Source of the DNA: CG1-02-35-72 sp964564475
Lineage (GTDB): Bacteria; Bacteroidota; Bacteroidia; Flavobacteriales; Flavobacteriaceae
Length of the DNA: 28,991 bases
Direction: 5' to 3'
Assembly: GCA_964564475.1 (NCBI GenBank)
Contig: CAZMBM010000009.1
Span: forward strand, 1-28,991
Shown: in pieces, positions 14,173-24,600 of the stretch
Numbering within the stretch: the stretch's first letter is position 1
How the letters are laid out: each line of letters starts with the position of its first letter
Made by a program: the position numbers and the translations under genes
Notes under the pieces: generated by a model
Seen by the model: the letters and a program-made list of their open reading frames with translations, nothing else
The model's database searches: none
Told to the model about the DNA's origin: nothing

Positions 14173-16272
14173 TTAAAAGTCGAAGTACCAATTAAACAAA
14201 TCAGTCCTAAAACCTAGGTTAAACCAAGTGGTTGTAGTGGGGCCAAAATTGGCTGTAACAATGCTTGGTGTAAACTTACGATAAGTAATATTGGCAAATA
14301 ATTTAAGATTGGTTGCGGGATTTATCAGGTAGCCGGCTCGTAAATCGCCTATAAAAATTGACGTTTTATTGCCTTGCCCTATGGTTTGACCAAAATCGCT
14401 CCCTCTTTTGTTATAATCTATATAAATATTACCGCCATAGCTTGTAGCATCGCCTTCAATGTCAAAGCCTTTTATGCCAAAAACAAGTTTGGCATCGGCG
14501 TACCAACGGTCTTTTTTGTAACGGGCTATTACGATAAATTCGCGAAAATTAGCTCCCCAAGGATGGGCTATGGGTTGGTTAAAATGGGCATAGTTCAGTA
14601 AGGGGTTGGCATGTGAATAGGTAAAAGGCCTTACAATATTGAGCTCGGCTTGTAAATGAAGGTTTTCTATGTTAAAGGCGTTAAAGTACTTTGCACCAAA
14701 TTGAAACCCAAATTTATTGGCCCAAAAACCATCGCCGGAAGTGAGTTTACTCAGTTTTAGCTCATCTAACAATACCTGATTGTACACCAAAAACGAGTCA
14801 GAAAATTTATATTTAGTGCTGAACCCAAGTAGTGCATTACCGGCTGTTTCGCCTCTTGCAAACTCAAGGGGTCTAAATAAGATAACAGGATTTATGAAAT
14901 TAATATTTAAGCCGCTATTATTTTTATTATCTGAAATGACAGATTCAAAAAGACTGATATTTAAGCGTTTATTTACATTATAACTCAAGTGATGCATCAC
15001 TATGAATTTACGCGCACTGGCACCGTTTACTTGAGCCGAGGGACGGACATCATCCATAAAAAGCCACAGGTTGGTATAGCGAATCTTCCAAAAAGTGGTG
15101 GTGATTTTAACATACGGTGAAGGCGAAGCCACATCCGATAAAAATAAAGAGCGATACCCATCGCCTATAAAGTTTTTACCATGACCGAACTGAAAATTAA
15201 AAAATTGATTGGGGGTGTAAGATATGTACCCCTCGGCCACAGGATAATCAAAGCCATCGCCGTTAAAAGATTTGGCTTTACCGCGCCCCGGTACCAACCC
15301 GTTTGAAAAAACAGGACGGTTGTCAGAAATATACCGATTTATATATTCGGCAAAACGCCCTTGACTTTCGTAGATAACCGACGAAAAATTAAACTGAGAC
15401 CCCAGTCCCCCTTGAATCTGCACAGCTCGGGTGTTGTTGTAAGTATAGGGTAGGTTAGAATTGTCTTTTCCCAGTTGTAAATCGGCCACAGGATTTAGTG
15501 TAAACCAAAAATCTTTGTCTTGTACAATAAACATGTGCTCATTAAAAAACTTTCTGCCAAACCAAGAGTTTTTGGGTTTTATAAGGGCATTTTTTTGAGC
15601 ATCTAAATCGACATATTTTGTAGCCACTTCGTAACGATAGGGTTTAAATCCGGTGTGTGCATTGCTGTTTTTGTTGAATTGGTAATCTAAAAAAGTATAG
15701 TCTTCTTGTGAAAGAGGAATGTTTAAAGCACTTTGATGTTCGGGGTAAAAACCTTTTTGCGTAATGGCTTTTTTAACGATACGCGGTTTTAATTTTCTAG
15801 GCGTTTTGGGCTTTTTAAACTTTCTGACAAAGAGTTGTTTGGGTTTTTGTTTTGCGATAGAAGCTTGTTGTGGGGCACTGCCAAGCGGAATGGTAAGCGG
15901 AAAAATAAAGCGCATTTCTACAGGCCGTTTGCCGTACAAAGCCGGTTTGGCAGGGGGCAATTCTTTAAAGACTTGTTTTAATATTTTTTTTAAAGATTCA
16001 TATTTGGTATCAACGTACAAAACTTCAAATTCGCCTTCTCGGTTGACTTGAAAAAGGACGTTTAAAGTACCTTTATAGGCATCACTTAAAAGGTCTTCGG
16101 GTAAAATAATTTTTTGAAGCACGTTTTTCTTAACACTGTTTTCAAAACAATTTTGGAGGGCTTCTTTGTCGGTTTGATTACAGCCTTTAAAAACAGGATA
16201 TTTTTCTATTTGTGCCGAAACAGTTAGAGAAAAAGTACAGAGAAGTAAGAAAAGAAGTTGGTTTTTTAACAT
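14173..16272 (-). CDS. remB: RemB-like gliding motility outer-membrane protein
   Basis: This 699-aa exported protein starts with signal peptide MLKNQLLFLLLCTFSLTVSA, cleaved before QIEKYP. Residues about 22-132 resemble the C-terminal domain of the nearby TonB: a shared YPVFKGC-type start, two conserved cysteines and a closing FIFPLTIPLG. A basic linker (KPKQLFVRKFKKPKTPRKLKP) leads into a long outer-membrane beta-barrel-like region with Wzi-like features such as FQFGHGKNFIGDGYRS, ending in an aromatic strand (NWYFDF). RemB was identified in Flavobacterium johnsoniae as needed for gliding, and its gene lies a few genes from sprA there as I recall, which fits this location. The exact molecular role is not established. 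The start overlaps the acyltransferase stop (TGATG), implying coupled translation. Confidence 0.72.
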   Translation of the reverse strand: MLKNQLLFLLLCTFSLTVSAQIEKYPVFKGCNQTDKEALQNCFENSVKKNVLQKIILPEDLLSDAYKGTLNVLFQVNREGEFEVLYVDTKYESLKKILKQVFKELPPAKPALYGKRPVEMRFIFPLTIPLGSAPQQASIAKQKPKQLFVRKFKKPKTPRKLKPRIVKKAITQKGFYPEHQSALNIPLSQEDYTFLDYQFNKNSNAHTGFKPYRYEVATKYVDLDAQKNALIKPKNSWFGRKFFNEHMFIVQDKDFWFTLNPVADLQLGKDNSNLPYTYNNTRAVQIQGGLGSQFNFSSVIYESQGRFAEYINRYISDNRPVFSNGLVPGRGKAKSFNGDGFDYPVAEGYISYTPNQFFNFQFGHGKNFIGDGYRSLFLSDVASPSPYVKITTTFWKIRYTNLWLFMDDVRPSAQVNGASARKFIVMHHLSYNVNKRLNISLFESVISDNKNNSGLNINFINPVILFRPLEFARGETAGNALLGFSTKYKFSDSFLVYNQVLLDELKLSKLTSGDGFWANKFGFQFGAKYFNAFNIENLHLQAELNIVRPFTYSHANPLLNYAHFNQPIAHPWGANFREFIVIARYKKDRWYADAKLVFGIKGFDIEGDATSYGGNIYIDYNKRGSDFGQTIGQGNKTSIFIGDLRAGYLINPATNLKLFANITYRKFTPSIVTANFGPTTTTWFNLGFRTDLFNWYFDF

Positions 16273-16847
16273 CAGCTAATTTTGGTTACAACATTGTTTT
16301 TTAATTGATATTCTTCTTTACTTTCAGGACAAATGGCAAAACCCTTGTCATCAAAATGCAGACGATGGCCGTATTCACTAATCCATCCAATCTGTTTGGC
16401 AGGATTTCCCACAACTAAAGCGTAAGGAGCTACTTCTTTTGTGATGACACTGCCGGCGCCAATTAAGGCATATTCACCGATATTATTACCACAAATAATG
16501 GTGGCATTGGCGCCAATACTGGCACCCTTTTTAACAATAGTCTCTTGATATTGTCCACGTCGCAGTACAGCACTACGTGGATTTATAACGTTAGTAAATA
16601 CCATAGAAGGTCCTAGAAAAACATCGTCTTGGCAAATAACACCTGTATAAATAGATACGTTATTTTGTACTTTTACGTTGCGTCCTAATTTAACTTGGGG
16701 TGATACCACTACATTCTGACCGATATTACATTTTTCGCCAATTTCACATGGGCTCATAATATGACTAAAATGCCAAATTTTAGTACCTTTTCCTATTTGA
16801 CAATCGGCATCTATAATAGCAGATTCATGGGCGAAATAATCTTTCAT
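16272..16847 (-). CDS. Left-handed beta-helix (hexapeptide) N-acetyltransferase, WbpD/WlbB-like
   Basis: This 191-aa protein is built from hexapeptide repeats (IGKGTKIW, IGEKCNIG, LGRNVKVQ, VFLGPS, IGANATIICGNNIG). It starts YFAHESAIIDADCQIGKGTKIWHFSH, the hallmark of acetyltransferases that N-acetylate a UDP-2-acetamido-3-amino sugar acid. The product would be a nucleotide sugar for a surface polysaccharide, using acetyl-CoA in the cytoplasm. The other sugar-pathway enzymes (WbpB/WbpE types) are not in the window, so the substrate is inferred from the family. Its stop shares one base with the remB start (TGATG). The tonB terminator lies upstream, so it likely begins a new transcription unit. 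Confidence 0.85.
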   Translation of the reverse strand: MKDYFAHESAIIDADCQIGKGTKIWHFSHIMSPCEIGEKCNIGQNVVVSPQVKLGRNVKVQNNVSIYTGVICQDDVFLGPSMVFTNVINPRSAVLRRGQYQETIVKKGASIGANATIICGNNIGEYALIGAGSVITKEVAPYALVVGNPAKQIGWISEYGHRLHFDDKGFAICPESKEEYQLKNNVVTKIS

Positions 16848-16869
16848 ATTGATTGTGTTTTAATAGTTA

Positions 16870-16877
16870 CGAATGTA
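16870..16877 (-). promoter_or_regulatory. Possible -7 box for the acyltransferase-remB unit
   Basis: The minus strand reads TACATTCG, one mismatch from TAnnTTTG, 22 bp before the acyltransferase start codon and just past the tonB terminator. The position fits a promoter for the acyltransferase-remB pair. Confidence 0.35.
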
Positions 16878-16889
16878 CTAATTTATTAT

Positions 16890-16922
16890 AAAAAAATCCC
16901 ATTTCTAATTTAGAAACGGGAT
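16890..16922 (-). terminator. Rho-independent terminator after tonB
   Basis: In minus-strand RNA, AUCCCGUUUCU pairs with AGAAAUGGGAU across a 5-nt loop and is followed by seven U residues. One pair is G-U, which works only on the minus strand (the plus strand has an A-C mismatch there), so the direction is clear. It lies 29 bp past the tonB stop and separates tonB from the acyltransferase-remB unit. Confidence 0.85.
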
Positions 16923-16951
16923 TGTATAGCAAAGTAAATTAATTATATAAT

Positions 16952-17677
16952 TTAATCTTGTACGTTAAATACGATGGGCAGACTGTATTTTACACCTACA
17001 GCACGTCCGCGTTGTTTACCGGGTATCATTCTAGGAATTAATCCTACAACGCGTGCCGCTTCTTTTTCGAGACGTTTATGAGGCGCACGTGCCCTAATGT
17101 CAACCACTCTACCTGTTTTGTCTATCTTAAACATAACAAAGATTCGTTTTCTACCGGGCGTTAAACCGAGGTCTGCTGCTAAATCTACATTAAATTTTCT
17201 ATTTACAAGTTTTGTAATACTATTAGATAAACACTTTTTTTGTTGTGATTTGGGCTTACCTTCGCAACCCGGGTAAATAGGTGCATTTTCAATAATTGCA
17301 AAAGGAACATCTTCGGCCACATCTTCTTCCTCATCAACTACTTCAATGTCTTCAACTTCAACTTTTTCTGTTTCATCTGTCTCGGTAGATTCTAAAATAG
17401 TTTCTTCAACTTCCTCCTTATCTTCTACAACCTGAATAATTTCGGGAGCAGGTGGTGGTGGTGGTGGTGGTTTTACAGGTTCGATACGCTCTGTGAGAGG
17501 GATGTCTTCTTCTAAGTCGTCATTCATGTTTAGGTCACCTAAAGATGATATTGTTCTGTCGTACGTTTTATATTCTACAGATAAAAGTACAACCAATAAA
17601 GCCAATACCAAGCCTAGTTGCATAAAGAACTTACTGTAATTTTCTAAGTTCGCTTTGGGATTCTTTTTTAACTTCAT
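16952..17677 (-). CDS. tonB: Energy transducer TonB
   Basis: This 241-aa inner-membrane protein passes proton-motive force to outer-membrane TonB-dependent transporters. A basic N-terminus is followed by one membrane helix (about residues 19-36, MQLGLVLALLVVLLSV). A periplasmic proline stretch comes next (residues near 70-80, eight or so prolines), then a long acidic Glu/Asp/Val linker. The TonB C-terminal domain starts at about residue 128 (IIENAPIYPGCEG) and ends YSLPIVFNVQD. The poly-Pro stretch is encoded by a perfect (GGT)7 triplet run on the plus strand (17451-17471). No exbB/exbD genes are adjacent. The gene has its own intrinsic terminator. Confidence 0.93.
   Translation of the reverse strand: MKLKKNPKANLENYSKFFMQLGLVLALLVVLLSVEYKTYDRTISSLGDLNMNDDLEEDIPLTERIEPVKPPPPPPPAPEIIQVVEDKEEVEETILESTETDETEKVEVEDIEVVDEEEDVAEDVPFAIIENAPIYPGCEGKPKSQQKKCLSNSITKLVNRKFNVDLAADLGLTPGRKRIFVMFKIDKTGRVVDIRARAPHKRLEKEAARVVGLIPRMIPGKQRGRAVGVKYSLPIVFNVQD
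17451..17471. repeat. Triplet repeat (GGT)7 in tonB
   Basis: Seven perfect GGT triplets on the plus strand encode the seven-proline run of TonB. A pure triplet tract of this kind can vary in length by slippage without shifting the frame, altering only the number of prolines in the periplasmic spacer. Confidence 0.8.
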
Positions 17678-17794
17678 GCGTAAATAGTTTTAAAGTGTGC
17701 TAATTTAATAATTTAATTATAACATGTGCAACTAATTTAATTATTTTGAAAAATAATTGTTTTTGTAGGCACTGTAGGATTTAACATTTTATTT

Positions 17795-17822
17795 TTTTTA
17801 AAAATAATGCCATTTTTAAAAA
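17795..17822. repeat. Perfect 11-bp AT inverted repeat between vanZ and tonB
   Basis: TTTTTAAAAAT, a 6-nt loop, and ATTTTTAAAAA are perfect arms about 50 bp past the VanZ-like gene. On the minus strand it is followed by an A-run rather than a U-run, so it is not a standard intrinsic terminator, though it may stabilise or end the upstream transcript. Confidence 0.35.
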
Positions 17823-17872
17823 GCTTTATCAGACACTAATGATTTAAAAGTAAAGTTCCTTTGCGAGCTATT

Positions 17873-18259
17873 TTAATTCTTTAAAGTGAGTTTATAAATC
17901 CATTCAAAAGTAATAAGCGCAATAAAAATACCAATGCTATTTGCAAATACATCGTATAAACTGCCCGTTCTGTAGGTAGTAAAGATTGATTGTAATATCT
18001 CAATAATAATGCCATAAAAAAAAAGGCCAAAGACTATTAATGTTTTTGCCTTTATATTTTTGAGAGGCTTAAAGTAAAACAGCCAGCTTAGACTGAGAAT
18101 GGTGTAAGCAAAAGTATGAAGTATTTTATCTGAATTATCTACATCGCCCAATAAGTCATTTTTAATGGGGATCAGGCTAAAAACGAGAATAAAAATACTG
18201 AGTATTAAAGCTATATAAAGTATTTTATCCTTCAATAAGAGCTTTATAAGCTTCTGCAT
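17873..18259 (-). CDS. VanZ-like membrane protein
   Basis: This small 128-aa inner-membrane protein has about four hydrophobic segments (near residues 13-31, 46-65, 72-92 and 102-122). The family features are SDKILHTFAYTILSL after the first helix, FFYGIIIEILQ in the middle, and GSLYDVFANSIGIFIA near the end, which together match the VanZ-like family. VanZ itself gives low-level teicoplanin resistance, but most family members, including those next to sprA and gcvH in flavobacteria, have no known role. Its start lies 35 bp inside the gcvH reading frame on the same strand, so translation is probably coupled. No better start codon was seen. Confidence 0.85.
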   Translation of the reverse strand: MQKLIKLLLKDKILYIALILSIFILVFSLIPIKNDLLGDVDNSDKILHTFAYTILSLSWLFYFKPLKNIKAKTLIVFGLFFYGIIIEILQSIFTTYRTGSLYDVFANSIGIFIALITFEWIYKLTLKN

Positions 18260-18605
18260 CTAATAAATTATCTAAATCTGCACTATTTGTCAAAGTAACT
18301 TTTACCATCCATCCCTCACCATAAGGGTCGGTGTTTACTAATTCGGGTTGGTCTTCCAGGGTTTCATTAAATTCGGCTATTTCTCCCGAAACAGGCAATA
18401 TTAAATCCGAAACTGTTTTTACGGCTTCAACAGTTCCAAAGACCGCGTCTTTGTCAAGGGTTTCGCCAACAGTATCAATATCAACATAAACAATGTCTCC
18501 TAACTCACTTTGTGCAAAATCGGTTATGCCTACTGTTGCTGTGTTACCGTTAATGGCAACCCATTCGTGATCTTTTGTAAACTTTAAATTTGAAGGAATA
18601 GTCAT
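18225..18605 (-). CDS. gcvH: Glycine cleavage system H protein
   Basis: This protein carries the lipoyl arm that shuttles the aminomethyl group between the P, T and L proteins of glycine cleavage in the cytoplasm. The 126-aa protein starts MTIPSNLKFTKDHEWV, the standard H-protein opening. The lipoylated lysine is K63 in GTVEAVKTVSDLILPVSGE. A longer frame reaches 18716, but its first 37 residues lie inside sprA and are unrelated to the family, so I chose 18605. The gene lies 16 bp after sprA and overlaps vanZ by 35 bp. Its placement behind sprA is typical of flavobacteria, although no other gcv gene is nearby. Confidence 0.96.
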   Translation of the reverse strand: MTIPSNLKFTKDHEWVAINGNTATVGITDFAQSELGDIVYVDIDTVGETLDKDAVFGTVEAVKTVSDLILPVSGEIAEFNETLEDQPELVNTDPYGEGWMVKVTLTNSADLDNLLDAEAYKALIEG

Positions 18606-18621
18606 TTTATTATATAATTTA

Positions 18622-21600
18622 TTAATTTCCAAGTGTATATCGAAAGCTAAAACCTGCGCTAATCGATTTTCGTGGAAAGGTTGTTGAGATTGCAAATCTA
18701 GAAGTATTTTGGTCATAAAAAAAGCTTGCCATCATATTTTTTGTCAAATTATAATCGGCTAAAAACTTAAAAGAGACTAATTTTTGACCACCCGTTACTT
18801 GGTTGTTGTCTTTGTCTAGGGCACGAATAACGGTAGAATTATCGCGAATAGATAAATCGGCCTTTAAGTTTAAATCGCCTTTGTAAATAGTTTGACTATT
18901 GCCGTTTTTTATACGTAATTGTAAATCTTTGAAGCGGTAACCGATACCAAAAACATACTCTTTTCCGCGAATTTCTGTCAAAGTATTGTTGTTGAAATTT
19001 AAATTAAATGCCTTATCTCTTTTGAGCTCGGCTTTAAAAGATAAAGCGTTTTTCATTCTAAAATCTACTTTTATCAAAGGAGAAAAATCTTCTATTAAAT
19101 TTATACTGTTAACTAAGACATCACTGTTAAAATTATTGGCCTTATTCTTGTTGGATGCCCCAAACGGGTTGTTGGCATCGTACTGTAAATTATTGGTAAA
19201 ACCTGTAATACCGTAAGAAGCTCTATAGCCGTTAGAAAGTGTGAAGTTGCTGAAATTTTCTTTGAACCATTTTAACTTCATGAGGCCTCTGTAGGTTATT
19301 TTCCAATTTGGAATAGGTGTATTTCTAAAAGTATTTAATGATATTTTTGAAGCATCTTTTCCCGAATAGGCCGCTAAAAAAGCAGGTAAAACAACCTGTT
19401 GGCTAATTTCTCCAAAACCATTGGTTGAAGATAATCCGGCTTGTCTGGCCAAACGGTTTGCTATAATGTCTCTGTTGGCTTTAAAGGTCTTAAAAGTATC
19501 GTCACCATTACCGTCAAAAGAGGTTTTTATCATAATGAAACTGATGCTAAAATTACCTGTAGTGTTAATTGGCCCATTTGCAAAAACATTGTCAATGACG
19601 TCAATTTGTTGGCTGTCATTACTTGTAAAAATTCTATTGGCGATAATATCAATTTGCAAGTCTTTAAAGGGTCTTATATCAGCATTTAAATCTAACTTGT
19701 CATAATGGGTAGTTGTAAAAGTTTTATTGTAAATAGGGTCGGTAGCACTTCTAGAAATTAACCAGCCCTTAGTTAAAGCCAAGTCGCGAATGTCAGTTTG
19801 ACTGCCAAATACAAATCCAAATGTAGGTGCTAAGCCTCCCGAAAAATTATTACGTCCTAAAAAGCCGATTTCGGGGACATACCCCGGCAAAAAAGTGCCA
19901 TTATTTGAAGTATAACTTATGTCTATTTTTTTAAGAGATGTTAAAATGTCGAGACCGGTATTGAGTATTTTATCGGTAATATTTTGTTTTGTATTGGTTT
20001 TATTGTCGGATGTGTTTTTGGTTTTTCTCAATTTTTCTATACCCGATGTTTTGTATAATTTGTTAAAATTTATTGATGTTGTTAAAACATTTGTATTGGC
20101 ATTGCTAATACTGTTTCCAACAGATTCTACAACGGTTTTAGAAGAAGCCTGCCAATCAAAATCGGCCGTATAGGTATAAGTGCCGGTCAAAAAATCTAGA
20201 TAAGGAATTTTGCTTAAAGGTATCTTATAGGTGGCATTAAAAGTTTGGTGATAGTTTTGAGGACGGCCTACTTTAAAAAAGCTATCAAAAATTTTGACAT
20301 TGTCGTTTTCAAAATTATCGTAAATATAATTATTGGTCGCTCTTAAACCAAAATCAAAAGATTTTGTGAGATTATAAACAATGTTATAATCCCAATCAAA
20401 TAAAAAGTAACGTTGTTTTAGGGTTGGCAAATCGGGTAATCCACCCACTAAGGTTCGGGCGAGTTGTTCGTTGTAAGTTCTACGTATGTTACTGTTTATA
20501 GCTAATGAAGTGGGTAGCAAGTTAAAATTTAAATCTTTTAAAAATTTTAAATAAGGTTTTTTGCTAAAGAATTTAGTCTTTTTAAAAGGTTCTAAAACAA
20601 AGGGTTTAAAGGTGTAATTATAAGTAGCAGAAGCTCTTACGTTTTGGTCTTTTAAGAGTTTGGTGTTGTAATCGCGGTGATATGTTTGGTTGTAAGCATA
20701 AGACACCGAAAAGTTTTCTACATCGTAAGGTTTTTTCTTTTTGTCTTGATTGGTGCGCTCTTTTCTAACATTCATAAAACTAATACTGCTGCGTTGTGTA
20801 TAGTCTCTAGAGTCATCTTTACTGGTTTTAGAATCTTTAAATAAGATATCTTGAAGTTGGGGGTCGTATTTCGGGTCTCTAAATTCTTCGGCAGTGCTGT
20901 AAGACATCGGCAGGTTTATGCCCCACTTTTTAGGAAATAATTTTCCGAAATTAACATTGGAAATTATATTGTATTGTTTTACATCTTCTTGACTGCGATC
21001 GTTTACACGTTGGTCTATAGAACCAAAACCAATTGACGAAGCACTGCCTACAAAAGAAATATCGGCAAAATCGGCAAAATTACCATCGGCATTAATATTT
21101 GCCGACCATCCACCTTTATTATCAAATTGGGCGACACGTAATTCGTTAAACCAAACTTCGGTACTTTTAGGTGAATTAGTCGTGTTTTTAACCCCCAGTG
21201 TTACAGCCTTTATATTGGCTAAATTGGGATTGCCAAAAACGCGCAATTCAATACCGTTTAAGTCATCAAAAACGGGTGGACTACCAATTGACGGAAACAA
21301 AGTATTAATGGGAATATTGCCGTCTAAACGCAAGACTTTTAATTTTCCAAATTTTTCTAGAGCAATATTCAAGGCATTGGCATCTGGCCAAATTTCTTCT
21401 GAAGTAACAGCATTAAAAGGCGTTACCGATAGAGGTACTTCTATTTGATAGTAATTTTCGTCAATGTCACTACCCAAACGTATTATGGCCTTTAAGTCGC
21501 CGTCTTGTAAAGTGGGTTGCCCTATCACACTTTCGGCATGTATAAAAAGTTTGAGTTTTTTAAACATACGTATATCCATACTGACGTTTTTAAAGACAGC

Positions 21601-24600
21601 TCTTGTTTCTTGTGCGCCCAGATCTTTTATTTTTATTGACAGACTCTGTTCATCTTGACGTTGAATAGTTGTACTTCCCTGTAAGCGTTCTCTTCTAATG
21701 CCCGGAGGCAATACGTATGGAATAGGTTGACGGCCTTCGTTTTCTATAATATTTACCACACCTACAACAAAATTCTGAAGCTGAACACCATCTAAATTTA
21801 CAGGTATATTGGGGGGTGCAGGTAATGTTTTGGTGTAACGTCGCCAATCACCACGAACCAATTCAAATTCGCCAAAACGCAAAACAACGGGTATTTTAAA
21901 TTGGGTTAAAAACATGCGTATAAAGCGAATAGAGTTAAAGTTAGAAATACCGTTTATGGCCTCGTCGGGCGATTTTACCGGAATCCTAAATTGGTACCAT
22001 GTAGCTACTTCTGTTGTGCCGTCAGGAAGCGTTATGTTTACTTCGCGCCTGTCTACAATATTGTTTTTCCCCACAACCAAATCGGTTTTATTTAAAGATA
22101 CTTTGTATTGAAAGTAACTTTCAACCGTATTCATAGTTTGGTCTCTGTCAATATCCTCCACATCCGGAAACGAGGTGGCCGATGTTGGAAAGGGTTCTGT
22201 AGAGAGGTTTGCCGTAGGTGAATTTCCTTGAGTATTGGTGTAGTTTTTATAACGATTTATAATAGAAGCGTTGGCGTCGTCTAAATCTGCACCTCTAAAA
22301 TAATGATAATTATCTGAGGCAGGGTCAATTTGCATCTGTGTTTTTAAAGCGGGAGGTAAAAGGTCTAAAAAGTTGCTAAAACGTGTGTTTTCTTCGGTAT
22401 CGTTTAACCCGTCTAATCCAAGATCTTGGTTAACTCTTGCTTGATCTTGTTCGTCAAAAGCATAGATTAAGGATTGGTTTAGCGGAATGTCAGACCATAT
22501 TGTTTCATCTATAATCGATGGGTCTTTTGTGCCGGTTAGCGGTAAACCATTTTCAAACATTTTACGATTGTCTTTTAAAATATCTTCAGAAATATTTCCC
22601 AAATTAAAATAGAGGTTTCCTGTAAAATCTGCAGGGGAGAGCGTGTGATTTTTAGGAAAGCCTTCTTCTTCTTTAATGGAGTAATGTTCGTAAGGATCAA
22701 GTAACCAAAATTGGATATATTCTATATTGGCTTGTTCAAAATCGGTAGTGGTTAAAGAACGCATAATACCGGCCCAACGGGCTTGAGGGTTTGTTAATTC
22801 GCCATCGGCATTTATATCTGTCGCATCAAAATTATAACTTCCCCTGTCTTGAGGAAAGTAAGCCAAATCAAAAGTTCTTACTACGGTAGATTGGGTTAAA
22901 TCGACATCTTGTTGCGGAAACAATTCCCTTAAGTCAACACGACGTGTTTCTGCGCGAGACAATTCAAAATCATCAATGCTGTTTGGTTTTAGAGAAGAGC
23001 CGCCATAAAAAAGACGGTCAATATTGTACCATGATAATTTTGCGCGGTTTTTACCGTAGTCTAAGTCGTTCCTATCGCCCCCCAAGTTAATTAATTCGGG
23101 GTCGGTTTGGTGTTGGGGTGTACTTGCCAAAAACCACTGGCGGGGCGAATTTAAACTTATGGGAATTTGAGCCCCTTCGAAGTCGTCTAAATAAGAGGTG
23201 GCTTCACTCTGAAGCGCCACTTGCTTAGGTGTTCCGGGCATTATATAAGCAAATTCACCTCTAACAGAAACTTTTGAGGGAACATTTGTAGAAATATTGG
23301 GTAATTTGTTTACCCATTTGGTCAGCTTAGGAACAGGGGTGCTGTAACTAAAATTTAAGCCAAAGATAGTATTGTTTACAGGATCACTGTTAAATTGTGT
23401 TTTTTGGGTGATGGGTTTTTCGTTTAAATTTAAAACAGTGGCACCCCCTACAAATTTATCGGAAAATTTATGTTCGATATCTAAACCAAAAAAACTGCGT
23501 TGTTGTTGTGTAAAACCATTGTTATTTTCTACAGAAACTTGTACCGGTGCTTTTGAGGATAACAGGTTGGGGTCAATAATTTGTACATTGCCTATTTGAT
23601 AATCGACTACATAATCTACTCCTTCAACCAATTGACGCCCGCCCGAAGTTACGACAACAGACCCGGGTTGGGCATTAAATACTCCCAAAGGAATACCCTG
23701 CGTGCCTGCTGATTTATAGTAGCCTTTTATATAATATTTATCCTTTTGTTGAAAATTGTTTTGCGCTTCAGTTTGGGTTATTTGATACAATTCTTCAAAG
23801 ATGAATCTACTGTCGGCAGGGTTTGTAAGGGTACTCTTTAAATACTTACCAAAAGGTTCTACTTCGGGAAAAATAATATATCCTTTTTGAGAGTTAATGG
23901 TTATGCCTTCAATAAAATCAAAAAACCCGTCACCATTGGGTTTGATATTGCTAGATTGATCTAAACGGTCTAAGTTTAAAATATTTAACAATGTTTTATC
24001 TTGAATAGCGGCTGTTTGTGCGCCTTGTAAGATGTTAACAGGTACACCTGTATTGTCATCTTGGTAGAGTACTTCGAGCCTAAACTCTTCTTTTTGCATT
24101 TGAAAAGCGTTGAGCGAATACACATTTTTCATCATTAAATTCCAAAGGGGAATTTGGGTGTTTATAATCTCACTTCTCAAGAGTTTAACAACCAAATTAG
24201 CCGGTGCCGAAACACCATCATCAGAAAATTCGCCCACTTTAAATACTTGGCCGTTTTCGGTATATTCAAAACTGACAGCCAACACATCACTTTGTGCCAA
24301 ACGGCTGTTTAAGGTAATATAACCCAATAGTGGATTAAAGGTGTAATCGTTATTGAGTTCTAACTTTCGTGCATTTTCAAGAACAGAATAATCATTGCCT
24401 TGAGACATGTTAAAAGGAGCTACAGCCGCTCCAACAGTTGCAATATCTCTTATAGGGCCATTTAAAGTCAATAGACTGTTTAAATTATTGGCAGTATTTG
24501 AAGCGTCTTGAGAGCCTGTTGGTATAACATTTGGATTGCCGATGTTAACCGGTTTCAGTTCGCCAATGTCTGATAAGGCGACGATATTTCTTACGTTTTG

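Noticed and set aside
18606..18716. Longer gcvH start inside sprA
   Set aside because: The 37 added residues are out-of-frame sprA sequence; H proteins start near KFTKDHEWV.
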